DNA from: Nothophaeocryptopus gaeumannii
Taxonomy: Eukaryota > Ascomycota > Dothideomycetes > Mycosphaerellales > Mycosphaerellaceae
Direction of reading: 5' to 3'
DNA: 64,000 bases
Assembly (NCBI GenBank): GCA_031771865.1
Contig: JASISA010000041.1
Coordinates: forward strand, 1,302,001 to 1,366,000
A program made the position numbers and the translations under genes. How positions within the stretch are numbered: the first letter of the stretch is position 1; the number at the start of each line of letters is the position of its first letter. Below the pieces are notes generated by a model that saw nothing but the letters and a program-made list of their open reading frames with translations, made no database searches and was not told where the DNA came from. Positions 32,447-45,065 of this stretch are shown piece by piece.

Positions 32447-35145
32447 TGAAACGAAAACGATTTTATTTCTCGGCATGTATTTTTACGTACTTCAAAAAGC
32501 TTCTGGTGCTTCAAAGATAGACGGCCACGAGGTAATGCCTCATGAGACAAATGGCGCAAATGACAGATATAGAACAGGTCGAGACGACAGCGACACATTT
32601 GACAGCGGAGATAGAAGACGCGGCTCAGTGTCACGACACTGCAGAAGGATCTTAATTGACTTGAGAATAAGCCTTCACTCTGCACCATTCCGTCCGTTCT
32701 CTTCCCCTCGTCCGTTGGAAGATCGTCAAGGACCTAAACTCTGCTGCTGGGAACAGACGTAACATATCACCCAAGACGTGCACTTCTACCGATTTCATCT
32801 CTGCGCCGATTGTTTCATGTTCTATCTGCTCCGAGCGTTCATGTAAAACAAGAGCGTTGAGGGTGATTGTATAAAAGCCGCTGCCGGCCCGATCTGGTCA
32901 CTTGAGACTCGAAACGTCGAAAAGAGGCGAGACTGGCGGTCGCAGTCAAAGCCATCTTCCCAGGACGATGCCGACTTCCAAGTTTCACCGGACCATATCC
33001 TGAATCCGACAGGCGTGAGAGTTCTTTTCAGTCTGCACTATCTTTCTCCTGAAGCTGCAAGTCACCTTCTACTCGCGGTAAAGCGCTCTATATTCTCATC
33101 CCAGCACCACACCCACCGTCGGCTGCGCTAATCGTGACAGCCGTAAGCCACATGCGACGGCGTCGTTGTCAAAGCCGTACCTTTCTGTCAAATGATCTCG
33201 GCGCGCGTCGATCATGCAACTCCAGAGCTTGCCAGCACACCAGCAGAGGAGATGTCCACCACCTTCGAAAGGTAGTCGTGAACGCCTGGTTTACTTACCC
33301 TACTGTAGCCGCGTGCAATCTGAACACTTTCCAGCCAGTGGCACGCTTCAGAGGCGTTGTTGCAATGTCAGCACACAGCATCACAGACGTGGACAGCGCT
33401 CTCGAACGGTTGGATGTCCATTTTAGCGTTGTTACCGAGGGCGCTTCCCCTGCCAGCGTGCGGAAACTCACATTGACCCCGGCGCGTGTAGGTCGGCAGA
33501 GACCCATGATTCGTCGTAGCTCGGATCTGTTGGCGAAATGCCCTCCAGGTAGGGCAGCCCTGCTCAACCTCGCTCAAGGAAATGTAGACGCGGAAACAAG
33601 GCACGCCGACCCAGCAAGGCCGAACTTTCGAATCTGCGAAACAGGCTCCCCTGTCAAAGGCAAAATGGGCCACCGGGTCCCGACTCATTAGGTGGAAAAC
33701 TGACTTTGCCATCTTCCGGTTTGCGTGGCACTTTGCCATTCACTTCCATTTCGGATCGGGTTCGACTCGCCATATGGATGCATAACTACTCTCCAAATGC
33801 CCCATTTCGACTCTGACATTCTGCTCGGAGGACGCTCCATCACACGGCCCGGCGCGTCTGAAAAGCTTCCACGTCGTCGGAGCAAGCCAGCAGGCAGGTC
33901 ATCAAAAGAGTCGATGATAACCTTGGGTCGAGGCTGCGCTGGCACGCGGGTGTGGCTGACGGAACCAAAGCAGGACTCAGCGCTACAGCGGCGGCCGACC
34001 TGAGACGGATGCAAATGATAAGTTATGCATCCTGTGACTGTGACTGTGCCGTGCTCCGGCGTGATGAATGCGAAGATCTCTCAGTGTGCACGGGACGAGG
34101 TGCAGACGCCACGCTGTCGACATGTTTGAAGTCGGCGCCAGACCGGCTGAATGTGATACTTGAAAGGAACAAACTTCTTTGCGAGCGTTGGAAGACGTTA
34201 CGTAGGGTGTGTCTAGATCTCCTCTGATCACTAATCTAGACCGGGATCTTGCTCCTCCTCATCGGAAGATTGAATCGTTCATTCGGATATCTACCTTACG
34301 GTTATCCCGGTTAGTACGGCTACTTGACGCACTGCTATCTCCAAATGCAAACGTCGCTCCTGAGTCTGCACCTTCTCCTCGAGATCAGCAACTGCAACGC
34401 ATCGTGATCCTGCAGCGCCTTTCTCAACGGCTGCATAGAGCAGGATGCAAATGGGTCCGCAGGATGCACCACCAGGGATAAATTCAAGTCTCTCGACTTT
34501 GCTACTATGCCATTTTCAAACGGAGAATCTGCGGGTTAAGCAATCTGCATGTGCATCTGATGAGACGAACACAAGGACGATAACAATTGGGCTTCACTAC
34601 GACTATCGTGGGGCCCTGCCGTCGGTGCATACTGCAGGAACAACAACAAGCCGTTCCTCGTTCCTCAGGAAACCATATGCAAGGAACAGAGTACGAGTCG
34701 GCATAATGCCTGATGACTCTCGACTACATCCACGCCGACAGCCTGCAGGTCGTATTACTCGCCCTACAGTCTGCAAAGTCATTGCGATGAAGCCCTCGCA
34801 ATACCAAGATCGCACCGGGTGAAGGTCAAGCGCATGTGACCTCAACCTGTCCGTTGTCTCTACACTGGTGTTTGCGGAGGCCAAGCACACTCAACATACC
34901 TAAACACCCCGGTGCCAAGTGTCATCCAGCGCCACCAAGCATTCTGGTCACCGAGAGACTACACGACTTCGCGTACGAGGACGGGAATAGGTAGGTCAAA
35001 ATAGGAAGAGAGGGAGAGTCTTTGTTGTGTTTGCCAAAGCGTCCCTCATTGTCTATTTTCGCCCTCTTGACAGTCAGAGTTGGGTATCATCGCTACATTA
35101 CAATCATCACAGCCGTCGCATCGTGAGAGATATCTGTCGCTTTTG
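32447..35145. other. 2.7-kb intergenic region between convergent genes
   Basis: The region lies between the 3' ends of the homeobox gene (plus) and the DHA2 transporter (minus). Overlapping chance frames such as plus 33134-33691 and minus 33739-33368 have no motif. A GGTTCGACTC stretch near 33758 recalls a tRNA T-arm, but no cloverleaf could be drawn around it. No repeats were recognised. Confidence 0.45.
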
Positions 35146-37018
35146 CTATACCTTCTCCTCCGCGGTCTCAGCCGCCTTTTCAGCAGTCGCGGGCCTGCTT
35201 TCCGTACTACTCTTCTTTCCCGTCGGACCCTGCTTGCCCTTCACACTCCGCCACTCCAATGTGAAAGCACCAAGACAAGATATACAGGCTATGATGAGTC
35301 CTACGGTGAAGACTTGACGGATTGCGTGATTATATGCCACCAAGACTTGAGGCAAGTCTTGCGCTGAGACGATGTTCCGGATATCAGTGGCTCCAGTGTT
35401 GACGATTTGCAATGGGTTCAAGTCGGCGATACTGACCAGACCGCTGATAAGCTTCGAGTTAAAGACATTTTGGCCGACTGAGACGAAGATGGCACCTCCC
35501 ATTTGCTGCCAGAAGAACATGAGTGACACGCCAGTGGGGACATCTTTTCGATTGAGAACAGTCTGCGCCGCCAAGCCACCTTGTTGCATGCCGAACCCGA
35601 TGGCGAAGCCCAACAGGATTTGATAACCTATCCAGTATCCACTCGTTGTGGTTATGGTGAAGGTCGTGATGAGACCAGAAGCAACCGGCATGAGAACGGA
35701 GCTCGCCATCGCCCAAGGAGTGTAGTAACCAATACGTCCCACCATCTGGCCCGAGATAACGTTGCCAATCACGAGCGAGAGGACAAGTGGAATAGTGTCA
35801 ATCCCAGACTTGACAGCTGACGATCCCTTCACAGCCTGGAACCAGATTGGCAAGTAGTAGACGAAGATCATCATGGTTGCCGCCAGACAGAAGATGAAAA
35901 TTTGACCAGAGATGATGCTGCGGTTCTTGAGAAGCCTTGGCGGAAGTGTCGCCGTGTTCGGTCTCAGGATCTGGACTGCGACGAAAGCAATCAAGCAAAC
36001 GGCAAAGACCACTAGCAAAGCAATTATCCGGCCATCGTTCCAAGCGTAAGTTGCACCTCCCCATTGAAGCGCGAGCAGCAGGCAAATGATGCATGGTAGC
36101 AGGAAGAGCTCTCCCAACAGATCGAGCTGCCTAAGCATTTGTCGCCACGTCACTCCGGGCTGCGCTGGTTCGGTTGGCTTGAGAATGAAGAGGATGACCA
36201 GCATTGCGGCGCCTCCGATGGGCAAGTTGATGTAAAAGCACCACTATCCTGATGTTAGCCATCGCAAGCCAGGCAATCTTGGAATGACTTACTCTCCATG
36301 ACACATCTGTCGTAAACGCACCACCAAGCAAAGGACCAATGACAGAGGACAGTCCGAATACAGCTCCGAAGAGGCCTTGATATTTTGGTCTCTTCGCCAG
36401 TGGTAATACATTGACCATGAGAATAATAGCTCCAGACATGATACCCGCAGATCCCACACCAGCAATTGCACGACCAATAATGAAGGCGACAGAGTTCGGT
36501 GCAGCACCACAGAGCGCAGATCCAATCTCAAAGACCGTGATGCAGGAAAGGAAGGTCCATTTCGGCGAGAAGAACGTGTACATCTTTCCCAGAGGAAGTT
36601 GTAAAGCGCTGGCTGTAAGCATGAAAGCACTCGCGTACCAGCCAATGTCGTCCAGGCTGTGGAAGTCGTCCGTAATCTTGGGGATGGCAGTAGCAATAAT
36701 CGTTCGATCTAGGGCCATCAAGAACACCGCCAGCAAGATGGCTACCATCACGATTGCCGTCTCCTTGGATCCAGGATACTCAGGCTCAGAAGGTGCCGCG
36801 GAGACTTCTCTTGCGAGACCAGGTCTTGAAAGGTCATTGCCGCCATCGCTAGGTGTCGATATCTGACTGCTGGTTGGAGGCTTCTTCTCAAAATCGTCGA
36901 GGTCGTGGTCGTCACTGGATGCGATACTCTCTGCCCTCTCAAGGACAGGTGCTGGTACTTGGGGCTCTACTGGAGCAGCCATCGATTCTTGAGGAGCAGA
37001 AGCCGGTACTGTCGCCAT
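35146..37018 (-). CDS. MFS drug:H+ antiporter, DHA2 family (14 TMS)
   Basis: Exons 37018-36293 and 36243-35146 are joined across a 49-bp GT-AG intron, giving 607 residues. After an acidic, phosphorylatable cytoplasmic N-terminus of about 90 residues come repeated hydrophobic helices consistent with 14 segments. Motifs are ALDRTIIATAIPKI in helix 1 (the DHA family LDxTIV-type signature), LGKMYTFFSPKW (motif A position), and GIMSGAIILMVNVLPLAKRPKYQG. The join restores VSWRWCFYINLPIG, a well-known DHA2 helix. Such carriers export toxins, drugs or secondary metabolites across the plasma membrane by proton antiport. A Zn2Cys6 regulator lies upstream in tandem (start 40315), a common arrangement for a local regulator and its exporter. 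No biosynthetic enzyme is adjacent. Confidence 0.9.
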
Positions 37019-37801
37019 TGTCTCTAGTTACGGTCCAGGATACCGAAGACTTGTCGATGGACGAGGAAGTTGTTGCTGCGCTGCCAAAACAGCCAAGCAA
37101 GACGAAAGAGGCACCCATTATGTATAGGATCCCCAAAATACTCCTTTCGGGTGAGCTCTAGACAAACAACGGTCGGCGCATCGCAAACGGCATTTCATTC
37201 CAACGTTCGGCCGTCAGCCAGCGCACCAGCGACCGGAAAGACGAAGAGTGCCCGCGGCTGTCTGATTAGCTGTGAGCTCGGTCGCTCTTGCTTCTTTTGA
37301 TCCGACATTGGGTGACGCTTACTCCCGCGCGCGCGGACGGTGAGATTTGGCCGTTGCGCCGACATCTCTGCAGCCACCACCCCTTCTGGGACCTTCTTTG
37401 ATGCCTGCGCGTGGTCTCTTTGGTCGACGGGAACGAGATGGCGTCGATATCATGACTCCATGAGTCCAATGTGCGAGACGTGACCTGCAAAATGCACTGG
37501 AGACCCGAGGATTCGGCGTGCTCCATTAATGGCGATTTTCGAAAGTCGGAGACTCGTATTTCGAGCGATCGTGAGCCTGATTGTAATACCCGCTAATCGA
37601 CGGGTACAACGGTTGTCAATATTGTCCGCAAAAGCAACCAGGCTTTCTCCGCTGTGACTACACGCTATGATTGCTTAGACATCGTCAAAGATCGCTGACT
37701 GTGCGATGGGTATGCCATGATTTGTCCTCAAGATTCCATCATCGCTCATGTGTTCGTGCAGAGGCGGTCCGTACGACTCCCGCTTCATGCTCGTTTCGCT
37801 T

Positions 37802-40315
37802 TCACGCCGTTGGATCAACTTGCGTCGATGGTAAACTATCCATAAAGAAGTTGCTAGTATCAACGTTTTCCAACCATGATAAGAAGTCCGCGTCGTTGCC
37901 GATAGGGAAGTACAACGATGCCTCGTCATAGACTGGTAGTTCTCCGGTAGCAGAGGCTGGAGGAGGTGGGTGCGAGGGAGAGAGTATTTGGTCGAGCACT
38001 CTCGATAGTGCTCTTCGGCCCTGGTTGCATATCGAAAAGTTGCCCTCTCCAGGGCCAACAGCCGCGAGTGCGGATATGAAGACACTGAGGTCCTGGATCG
38101 TCTCTGATCGCGGAAGAATGTCAGGCGTGTGTTGCATAGTCTGTGCTTGCTTCGCCAGTTCCACTGCGAGCACGCCAGCTGCAGGCAGACCGTGTAGGGC
38201 GAGCTGCGATTGTGTTAGTCACTCATCTCTGAATTCTAGTTCGGACAGCTTACCAAGTAGATGATGTCGCCCTGGAAATCTCTGAAGAAGTCCCGCCTCG
38301 ACTGCGCCAACAGCACCAGCTTGAGCATGCGCCTGGATATGGGTATTAGTTGCTTCGTGTCTCTTCTCAGTCTGCTGATCAAAGCTCTCTGCAGCAGGAA
38401 CTCGGTGTGTACAATGCCAGTGTGTATACAGAGCACGAATATAGCGTTGACTTGGCGCATGGCTTCCTTCGCCTTGCCAAGCAGGAAACCAGCACCAAGG
38501 TTCGTACAAGTGTCGTCGCTCAGAATCTGCTCCGGAGTGACTCTCATGAAGTCAGGCATCGATCCATGTAAGCGATCCATCTTCAGCCGGACGTATTCTG
38601 CTTGCTTTGTGATGTCTTCCTCTCCAGATCCAAGAGCGATTTCCAAAATGTCCTCCCTTATCCTACAGTGCTGAAACCAAACGCGAAGCCAGGTCGTTCG
38701 ATTCAAATTGCCGTTCGTGTTCCATCCGTTCTCGTCAAGTTGTGACAGCGCCGCTTCGAGCGCAGCGCCTTCGGAGAACAGTTGATCATCGGAAAGATCC
38801 AGAGGGTACTCCATCTTGCAATATCTATGGGATAATCGTGGTGGCCTGCCTAAAAACGTGGCGACCACTTTGTCGTGCCCATACGCAGATATGAAGATCT
38901 TCTTGCGCAGCTCTGCCAGGAAGAATGGAGTCTCGGGGCCGGCTGTGTTTCCTTGATGAAGACCCATTGCTATAATCGCGTCACAAACCTCCCCAGTCCT
39001 TTGCCATGCTGCGTAGTGAGCATCGCCTTTGAGGCATTCGACCAGAACCAGATCCTCGAACATGAAGCACACATAGATGTCGTTGAGAACCTCGCTCTCG
39101 TAGCAGAAGCACAGACAATACTCTGACGCTTTCCGCATCCGCTCGGCGAAAGTCGCCCGATCGACGTATCGTTCCCGTATGGAATCGAAGATGGTGTCCC
39201 AGTTGCTCAAATTCACCGCAATGATGCCAACCAGTGATAGAACGACGCCTACCACTTCCCATCTGAGATTGCGTCCCGAGGCTGATTGGGCCCATTCCCT
39301 TGCGGTCATGTTGCCATGCACTCTCATCGGCCTTCGCGTGTTGCGCCAAACAAGTTCTGACAGGGATCGCAGCTGCTCAGGCTTGCCATCTGACAAAATC
39401 TGGCCAAATTCGTTCCAGAGCTCATCGATCCAGATGCGGAAGACGGGCTGTATCACGACGATACCGTCGCACAGCTCGAACCATCTTTGAGTGAACTTGC
39501 GATATACCGGCAAATCTCTCAGCATTGAGAGCACATCAGCGCCTTGCTGAATCTTGTCAGCTGACATTGCCGGTAGCTCGGGAGCATCGTCAACATCAGG
39601 TGTATCTAGGATATTGGAGTTCTCAGTGTATACTGCAGAGTAGCTCGTCGGCCCAAGGAAACCCGTCCGACTATCTCTGAATGACATGGCGCTCTCAGGA
39701 CTGGTGTACGACGCCGACGAGGATTGTTTCGACTCTTCCAGAGTAGTCGGCGCCATTGGCGCTAACGGCGATTGAACGACTGAGGTCTGGCCAAGGGATG
39801 CTCCATGCACAGGCCGGAAAGCTGAATAGTCCGGGCCTTGGTGGGTATCATTGCTTGACGGTGGGCTAACCAGTCCACTTGTGCGATGTTTGTCCGCAGG
39901 TACAGGAGGATAGGGTCCAGCGCTATGCGGCCGGGGTGATGAAGTAGTTCTTTGAGGCCTGGCAGCTGGGGATGCGCGAGGTTTTGTCAATGGCGCCGGG
40001 TGGTATATGCATTGATCAGGCTCCTTGATATCAGTATCTGTTGCCAATGGGTTGGAGGACAGGCGCTACCTTGTTACGACGCGCGCACCTGCCGCAAACA
40101 GGACTGTTATGATCGCATCGAAGCTTGCCGCGTCGACACTTGATCGAGGGTTAGTGCATATGATACGATCAATGCATGGCAGGATGGATGGGTCGTACCG
40201 GCTCGCAGCTGAATAGCTTGCCATTTCTTCGATACGAAGGTGTGACTGATTGCACTGCGTCTACGGGCGGCAGGGCGTCCACGGGCTCAGTGGGCGGCAA
40301 AGAGGTCGTAGCCAT
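37802..40315 (-). CDS. Zn2Cys6 fungal-specific transcription factor
   Basis: Four exons (40315-40199, 40138-40070, 40023-38254, 38203-37802) give 785 residues. The binuclear zinc cluster spans about residues 37-72 and is assembled from three exons: CEP at the end of exon 1, CRRGKLRCDHNSPVCGRC in exon 2, and the sixth Cys (PDQC) in exon 3. All three introns (60, 46 and 50 bp) are GT-AG and in phase. The basic residues after the second Cys fit DNA contact. The middle region (about residues 190-500) has the helices of the fungal transcription-factor homology domain, for example FISAYGHDKVVATFLGRPPRLSHRYC. The following MFS gene (37018-35146) is the most likely local target by position. Called as a single frame, this gene would lose its entire zinc cluster. 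Confidence 0.88.
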
Positions 40316-42127
40316 ATTCCTTTGATGAGGCGATTACCGATACAGGGCCTATGCAGCTTAAGATGAAGCACGGGCCGTGTAGCTCGACAGGATGCTGGTG
40401 AGTCAGAAGCGGCGGCTTTGGCAAGGGCGGCAGACTCTCTCCCTGATGACCAGAGCTTTCTTCGATTCTCTTCCGTCTTGCTGTATGGGGCGCTCGATCA
40501 GGCTGCAGCAGCCGCTCCGCATCGGCGTCAGGCTCAACGCGTGTTTCCCAGGCGAATGCTTGGAGCTTGGAGAAGCTTGCGCGGCGCCTTAGGCAGACAT
40601 CGAAGTCGCGGTCGTTTCTACCGGATTGGACGGAACTGAGGGGATGTGGCTTCCAGAAGACTCAAGGGAACAAGGCAGCAGCAAAGTAACACGCATTAGT
40701 AACAATGTTGTGGCGAAGGACGGCTTGCAACATTCTGGCAGACGAAATGACGAATTGGTCAGCCTCTCCATGACCTCCCGTCGGAAGTAATGAAAGCGCC
40801 CGCAGAAGCCGTGCGAGGCTCGTCAACTCCGATGTCTTGGGTCTGAGGACTCGCCTGGGCGTCCGGCTTGGTTGCTCAACATATGGTAGGACGTAGGTAA
40901 AGAATGCTGCTTCACATGCACCGCTCTCAATGGCATTATCGAAACCACAGACTGGAATCGTATGGTTATTGAGATGTGATACGAGCGTCGCTTTGCTCGA
41001 TAGCCAATTCAACGCGTGCAGGGCCCGTGAATGTAACTCTAGCCTTAGGCCCTGCTACCTGCGGGGAAGGTGCCAAGGCTACTCCACTTGTCCACTTCTC
41101 TCTCCGCCATCTCGCATCGCACCTCACACCACAACATCTGCCACAACTTCGACCATACCTACAGTCAATGCAGCCAGTCTACACGAATGCATCACTCTGG
41201 CTCATTCCCTTACTAATTATGGCTGCCTGAGTCACTGTCCGCTGCGCCCCTGCCCCAGATGCACCAATTCACGCTTCCCGCCAAGCTGAATCCTTCAGGA
41301 TCTCTATGAGTCTTACCGCAACAGAGCACCTTTACTCAGCTGCAACGCCGATGATCAAACTACAATGGCAGCGTGATCTGTGTTTTGATACCGCAGGGAA
41401 CCACCGGCGCAACTACTACGGTACCAAATACGGCCAATAGCCAGGCTGGCGACAAGCGCATGTGAAGGATTCGGCGGTAATGCTTTGCGGGAGCCTGGAG
41501 GAGGCGCCACACCCTAAGATCCATTCCGGCATTCGGTGTTCGCTTTATGCTGCACGGGACGAAGAGTCCGCGAACATTGAAACCTCTTGAAGCATCACGA
41601 AGAGAAGCTCCGCGTAGGCGAAGTTGAGAGCCACCTTGAGCCAGAAAAGTGGTCAGGTCAGGTCCATCCCATGCCGCCTTTTTCGCTGGACTGCGCCGCC
41701 CGTAGTCTGCTGACGGACGCAGCTCAGTCTAAGCGTATACCAAACACCGAGCTGTAGCGCGGATCTCACACGACGCGCAAGAGTCATCACCGTACCATTG
41801 GGAAAGCTTATGCCTTCCCGTTTTTGGGAGTTTGCTCTGCTAAGTGGCATGCCTTGCGCTCTCGGAATTCGCTACTCCATCCAATAGGCTTTGGCAGCCT
41901 TGCGTTCATTATACCGTACTCGTCGTATGGTCTCTGACAGAAGGAAGACTGATGAGTGACAACGTTGAGGTATATAAGCACTTTGCTTGGCCTTCAGTTG
42001 TCTGGGATCCCATCTTACAATACAGAAACTCAATTGCAATTGATCAAGAAGTCAGCTCTCTAAACACTCCGAATAAATCAACGTCCAACCTCAACACTAC
42101 AACACAACCAGCAACACCACATCCACA
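40316..42127. other. Intergenic region
   Basis: About 1.8 kb between the divergent Zn2Cys6 gene (minus) and a small plus-strand gene. Minus frame 41012-40662 and plus frame 41289-40930 overlap and show no motif. A TATA-like sequence at 41971-41980 belongs to the downstream small gene. Nothing else was recognised. Confidence 0.45.
41971..41980 (+). promoter_or_regulatory. TATA-like element of the 119-residue small gene
   Basis: TATATAAGCA lies about 150 bp before the ATG at 42128, and an A/C-rich leader typical of well-expressed fungal genes runs up to that ATG (CCACATCCACAATG). The element is a good TATA box by sequence; use is inferred. Confidence 0.5.
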
Positions 42128-42487
42128 ATGGTCCAAGCACAAGGCTCCCAACTCTCCGGCTGGCAACAGCTCGTCGAAGATCAACGAAAAGCACTCGATC
42201 AACTCCCCGGCAACAAGTCTCTCCCAGCCTACGGCGAACAACTCCCAGCATACTCAGAAGCCATGAAGGGTCGACAATCCGTCGACGTATCTGAGAAGGA
42301 GCAGTCAACAAAGAGCTCAAAACGTTCTGGTCTCAAATCACTCTTCAAAGGCGACAAGTCAAGCAGCAAGCAATCTGGTTCCAACGGATGGAAGGCGATA
42401 TTCTCAGGCGAGGCACATAACCGATACCATCCGATGCACAGGCTTGAGGAGAGTCATCGAGGTCAGATGCAGAGTTATCATGCATGA
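42128..42487 (+). CDS. Small hydrophilic protein of unknown function
   Basis: This is a 119-residue intronless frame with a good start context and an upstream TATA-like box. The N-terminus reads GWQQLVEDQRKALDQLPG, followed by the near-repeat LPAYGEQLPAYSEA. The middle is rich in Lys and Ser (KSSKRSG, KGDKSSSKQSG) and the end in His, Arg and Gln. There is no signal peptide, membrane helix or cysteine. The composition suggests a mostly disordered, possibly stress-expressed or nucleic-acid-contacting protein. It was not recognised as a known family. Confidence 0.55.
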   Translation: MVQAQGSQLSGWQQLVEDQRKALDQLPGNKSLPAYGEQLPAYSEAMKGRQSVDVSEKEQSTKSSKRSGLKSLFKGDKSSSKQSGSNGWKAIFSGEAHNRYHPMHRLEESHRGQMQSYHA

Positions 42488-43709
42488 GCTTGATGAGTGT
42501 TGACCGTCAACACAGGTCGTTAATCCGGTCTGATGAGAACCTTCTTCTATATGCGATGATACCACTACGAGCGGATTATGGGGTTGGAATACTGGACTGG
42601 CCTCAAAGTATAAGACTGGGAACACAAGAATGTTTCGGGAAGTTTGATGCAGACACAAAAGGCTGATGGCATTTGTAGAATCAAACAGTCTACAGGATGG
42701 AAGATGGATGAAAGAACGAAGAACGAGTAATGTACATAATGATGCAGCCACCGGCGCTCAATCAAGCTCTAAGCACGAGTTTAACAGCACTCTCGCGAGA
42801 TGCCTTTCATACTTCAAGCATCATAGTCGACTGAGCGCAGTCGTGACCACATCTCCTCATACCAACAATGTGTTGAACGTATCAAATTGGCCTTGTTGGC
42901 GGATGTGGTAGTTCCAGTTGGGCACCTGTTTTCCTTCCCAGTCGGATCACGGGCGGAGGGGCTGGCAGTGAAAGTTGGAAGCAGTGAATGTTGAGTCAAT
43001 GGCTGACTTAAAATGTCTGGGCTTTGTCAGAGCATGGCTTCTACACCTGTTGCTGCTCGCTCATCGTGCCTTCAATAGTACGTGCTCTGATCATGGCCTG
43101 CAGGTCGCAGACCGCCTTTGCAAACATTGCCAGTAGCGACAAGAGTAATGGCGGTGGGCTGCCTGTTGCGCATCTGGCATGTCATGCATCCATGCTGCAG
43201 CAGCACTGTCGTTCACGGCGGAGCAGCTCTCTTCGCCAACTCGTGGAGTAGGGTCGTCGTATTGCCAGGCTTGGCTTTCTCGTGAGAACATCCTAGATGG
43301 CGTATGAGGAAGTGCTGTTGTGAAATAGTCGTGAACTACCTCCTAAAGCAGACGCTCCGCTTTGATGGGTGGGCTTCAAATATTGATGATGATGGGTCCA
43401 CCTCCGGCTTGCGCAGGCGGTCAGGCACCAACTCAGGCAGCAAAAGCCGAAGGAATGGATGCGGAAGCTGAGAAATCAAGACACGCTATCACAGTGCTGC
43501 ACTCAAAGACGATGTTGACCATTCCTTTGTAGGCTGACGCCTGAGGCACATCAGGTAAGCGAAAGTAAGCTCTACCCTCTGCGCCTTGCAGACTATCGCA
43601 ACGACATCAGACTCGTGATGTCCTTCCAAAAGTGCCGTTTGGAGCGACGAACTTCTCTCTCTCATTCTGCCCTCGCTCTCGATACCTTCAAGCCCAGAAG
43701 ACTGCCCCA
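42488..43709. other. Intergenic region
   Basis: About 1.2 kb between two plus-strand genes. No motif-bearing frame was recognised. The last part is the pyrimidine-rich leader of the regulator-like gene; its frame is open upstream to 43632 but shows no zinc cluster. Confidence 0.45.
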
Positions 43710-45065
43710 ATGGTGGCCATCCCTCGCCAAGCACCTCTACTCTTTCTGACCACCTCCACGGCCACCGCACCAACTGGTCGAAATGCTCGAACTCAAGCCC
43801 GCACTGCAAGTGCTAGGAAGACCAATCCAAGCTCGGCTCATCAAGGTTCCTTTGGATCCTTCAGCCTGGACTTGAAGCGTGCTTATGTACCTGAGGAAAG
43901 CGATGATCATCGGACGAAGCGATCCAAGTCTACCGACCTGGTTCCCTATGTGCAGGACGAAGGCTACCAATCACAGATCGTGACTATGATACCTCAGCTA
44001 CCTCTTCGGATCTTGTCTTGTCATTTTGCGCCTAGCCACTCGCCTCTTCCACCGAATTGCGACTTCGAAGGAGTCCTGAGAGTGGCCGCTTTTCATATCC
44101 GCCGTGGAGCCGCCCAGCTAATCTCGACTCATCCTGAGCGCATGATGGACGCCTTGAGATGCCGACAATGGTGCTCCATCTCGTCTGCAAATGCTTTGTT
44201 CGGTAGAACTCCATACCTCGATAGTGCTATCAGCTGCGTGGTTTCCAAGGTTCCGCAGATCATCTCCGGAGCAGCTTCAGAACAGAGCATGACACTATGC
44301 TATACGGAGGCGCTCCACACCCTACGTGCCGCAGTACAAAATCCATCCTCACACGACAGGATGGACATGCTTGCTGCCACACGATTGCTTGCCATCTACG
44401 AAATGCTGGATTTGCAGGAGGGCGGGGAGTGGTCCCAACATGTCGCTGGAGCTGCGGCGATGGCAAAGTTGCAGGACTCTCACACGAACAAATGGAGCAA
44501 TGCATCCGATCAAGCTGCTGCTATGTTCGTCGAAGCGCTTTTGAGTAACGATGGAAGCTTCTTCAAGAGCAGTCACTGGAAAGGTCTTCTTAGCACGATT
44601 GCAGCCAAGCAATACCCATCGAAGGATCTAATTACAGAGACATTGGAATGCTTTACAGGCATGCAAAGTATATTCTGTGATGTTCAAAAGACTTTTGTCG
44701 AAAGCACGAGCACTGATTGGACGATTCGAATGCCACTACTATCGCGGGTACACGAGCTCAGAGTCCGATTCAAATCCTTGGTGATGCATAACGAACTCGC
44801 AAAAAAAAATAGACGCAGAATATCGAGAGACTGCGATGTGCTCGGACTCTGTCTTGTCAGCATCGCCGTCCTCGATCGACTCATCCTGGCCCTTCTGCAA
44901 ACGGCCTCCTGGCGCGGCGGCCACAACTTCGAGGAGGACACCCAGGAACTTTGCATGCAAGTCATCCGACATGAGCTTGACACATCTGATAAGTACCCAT
45001 GCAAAGATCTATTGCTCGCTTTCCAGCGTCAAGTCAACTATCCGTCACTCAGCTACGATGGATGA
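43710..45065 (+). CDS. Fungal regulator-like protein lacking a zinc cluster
   Basis: The Met at 43710 gives 451 residues; an alternative in-frame Met is at 43632. The body resembles the fungal-specific transcription factor family (Fungal_trans_2 type) that often lacks a DNA-binding domain. Blocks are an N-terminal short FLTTSTATAP segment with a basic stretch (RNARTQARTASARK), then ILSCHFAPSHSPLPP, a helical region with LAATRLLAIYEMLDLQEGGEWSQHVAGAAAMAKLQ, and a C-terminal helical tail. That last block matches the conserved SXHxxGAxxLI-like segment of such regulators. All three upstream frames were read and no Cys6 cluster was found. It may act by partnering other regulators. Confidence 0.6.
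   Translation: MVAIPRQAPLLFLTTSTATAPTGRNARTQARTASARKTNPSSAHQGSFGSFSLDLKRAYVPEESDDHRTKRSKSTDLVPYVQDEGYQSQIVTMIPQLPLRILSCHFAPSHSPLPPNCDFEGVLRVAAFHIRRGAAQLISTHPERMMDALRCRQWCSISSANALFGRTPYLDSAISCVVSKVPQIISGAASEQSMTLCYTEALHTLRAAVQNPSSHDRMDMLAATRLLAIYEMLDLQEGGEWSQHVAGAAAMAKLQDSHTNKWSNASDQAAAMFVEALLSNDGSFFKSSHWKGLLSTIAAKQYPSKDLITETLECFTGMQSIFCDVQKTFVESTSTDWTIRMPLLSRVHELRVRFKSLVMHNELAKKNRRRISRDCDVLGLCLVSIAVLDRLILALLQTASWRGGHNFEEDTQELCMQVIRHELDTSDKYPCKDLLLAFQRQVNYPSLSYDG

Noticed and set aside
33740..33775. tRNA T-arm-like sequence GGTTCGACTC
   Set aside because: No acceptor stem, D-arm or anticodon arm could be paired around it.
43480..43709. Hidden Zn2Cys6 exon before the regulator-like gene
   Set aside because: All three frames were read; scattered Cys residues do not fit CX2CX6C spacing and no suitable splice pair was found.
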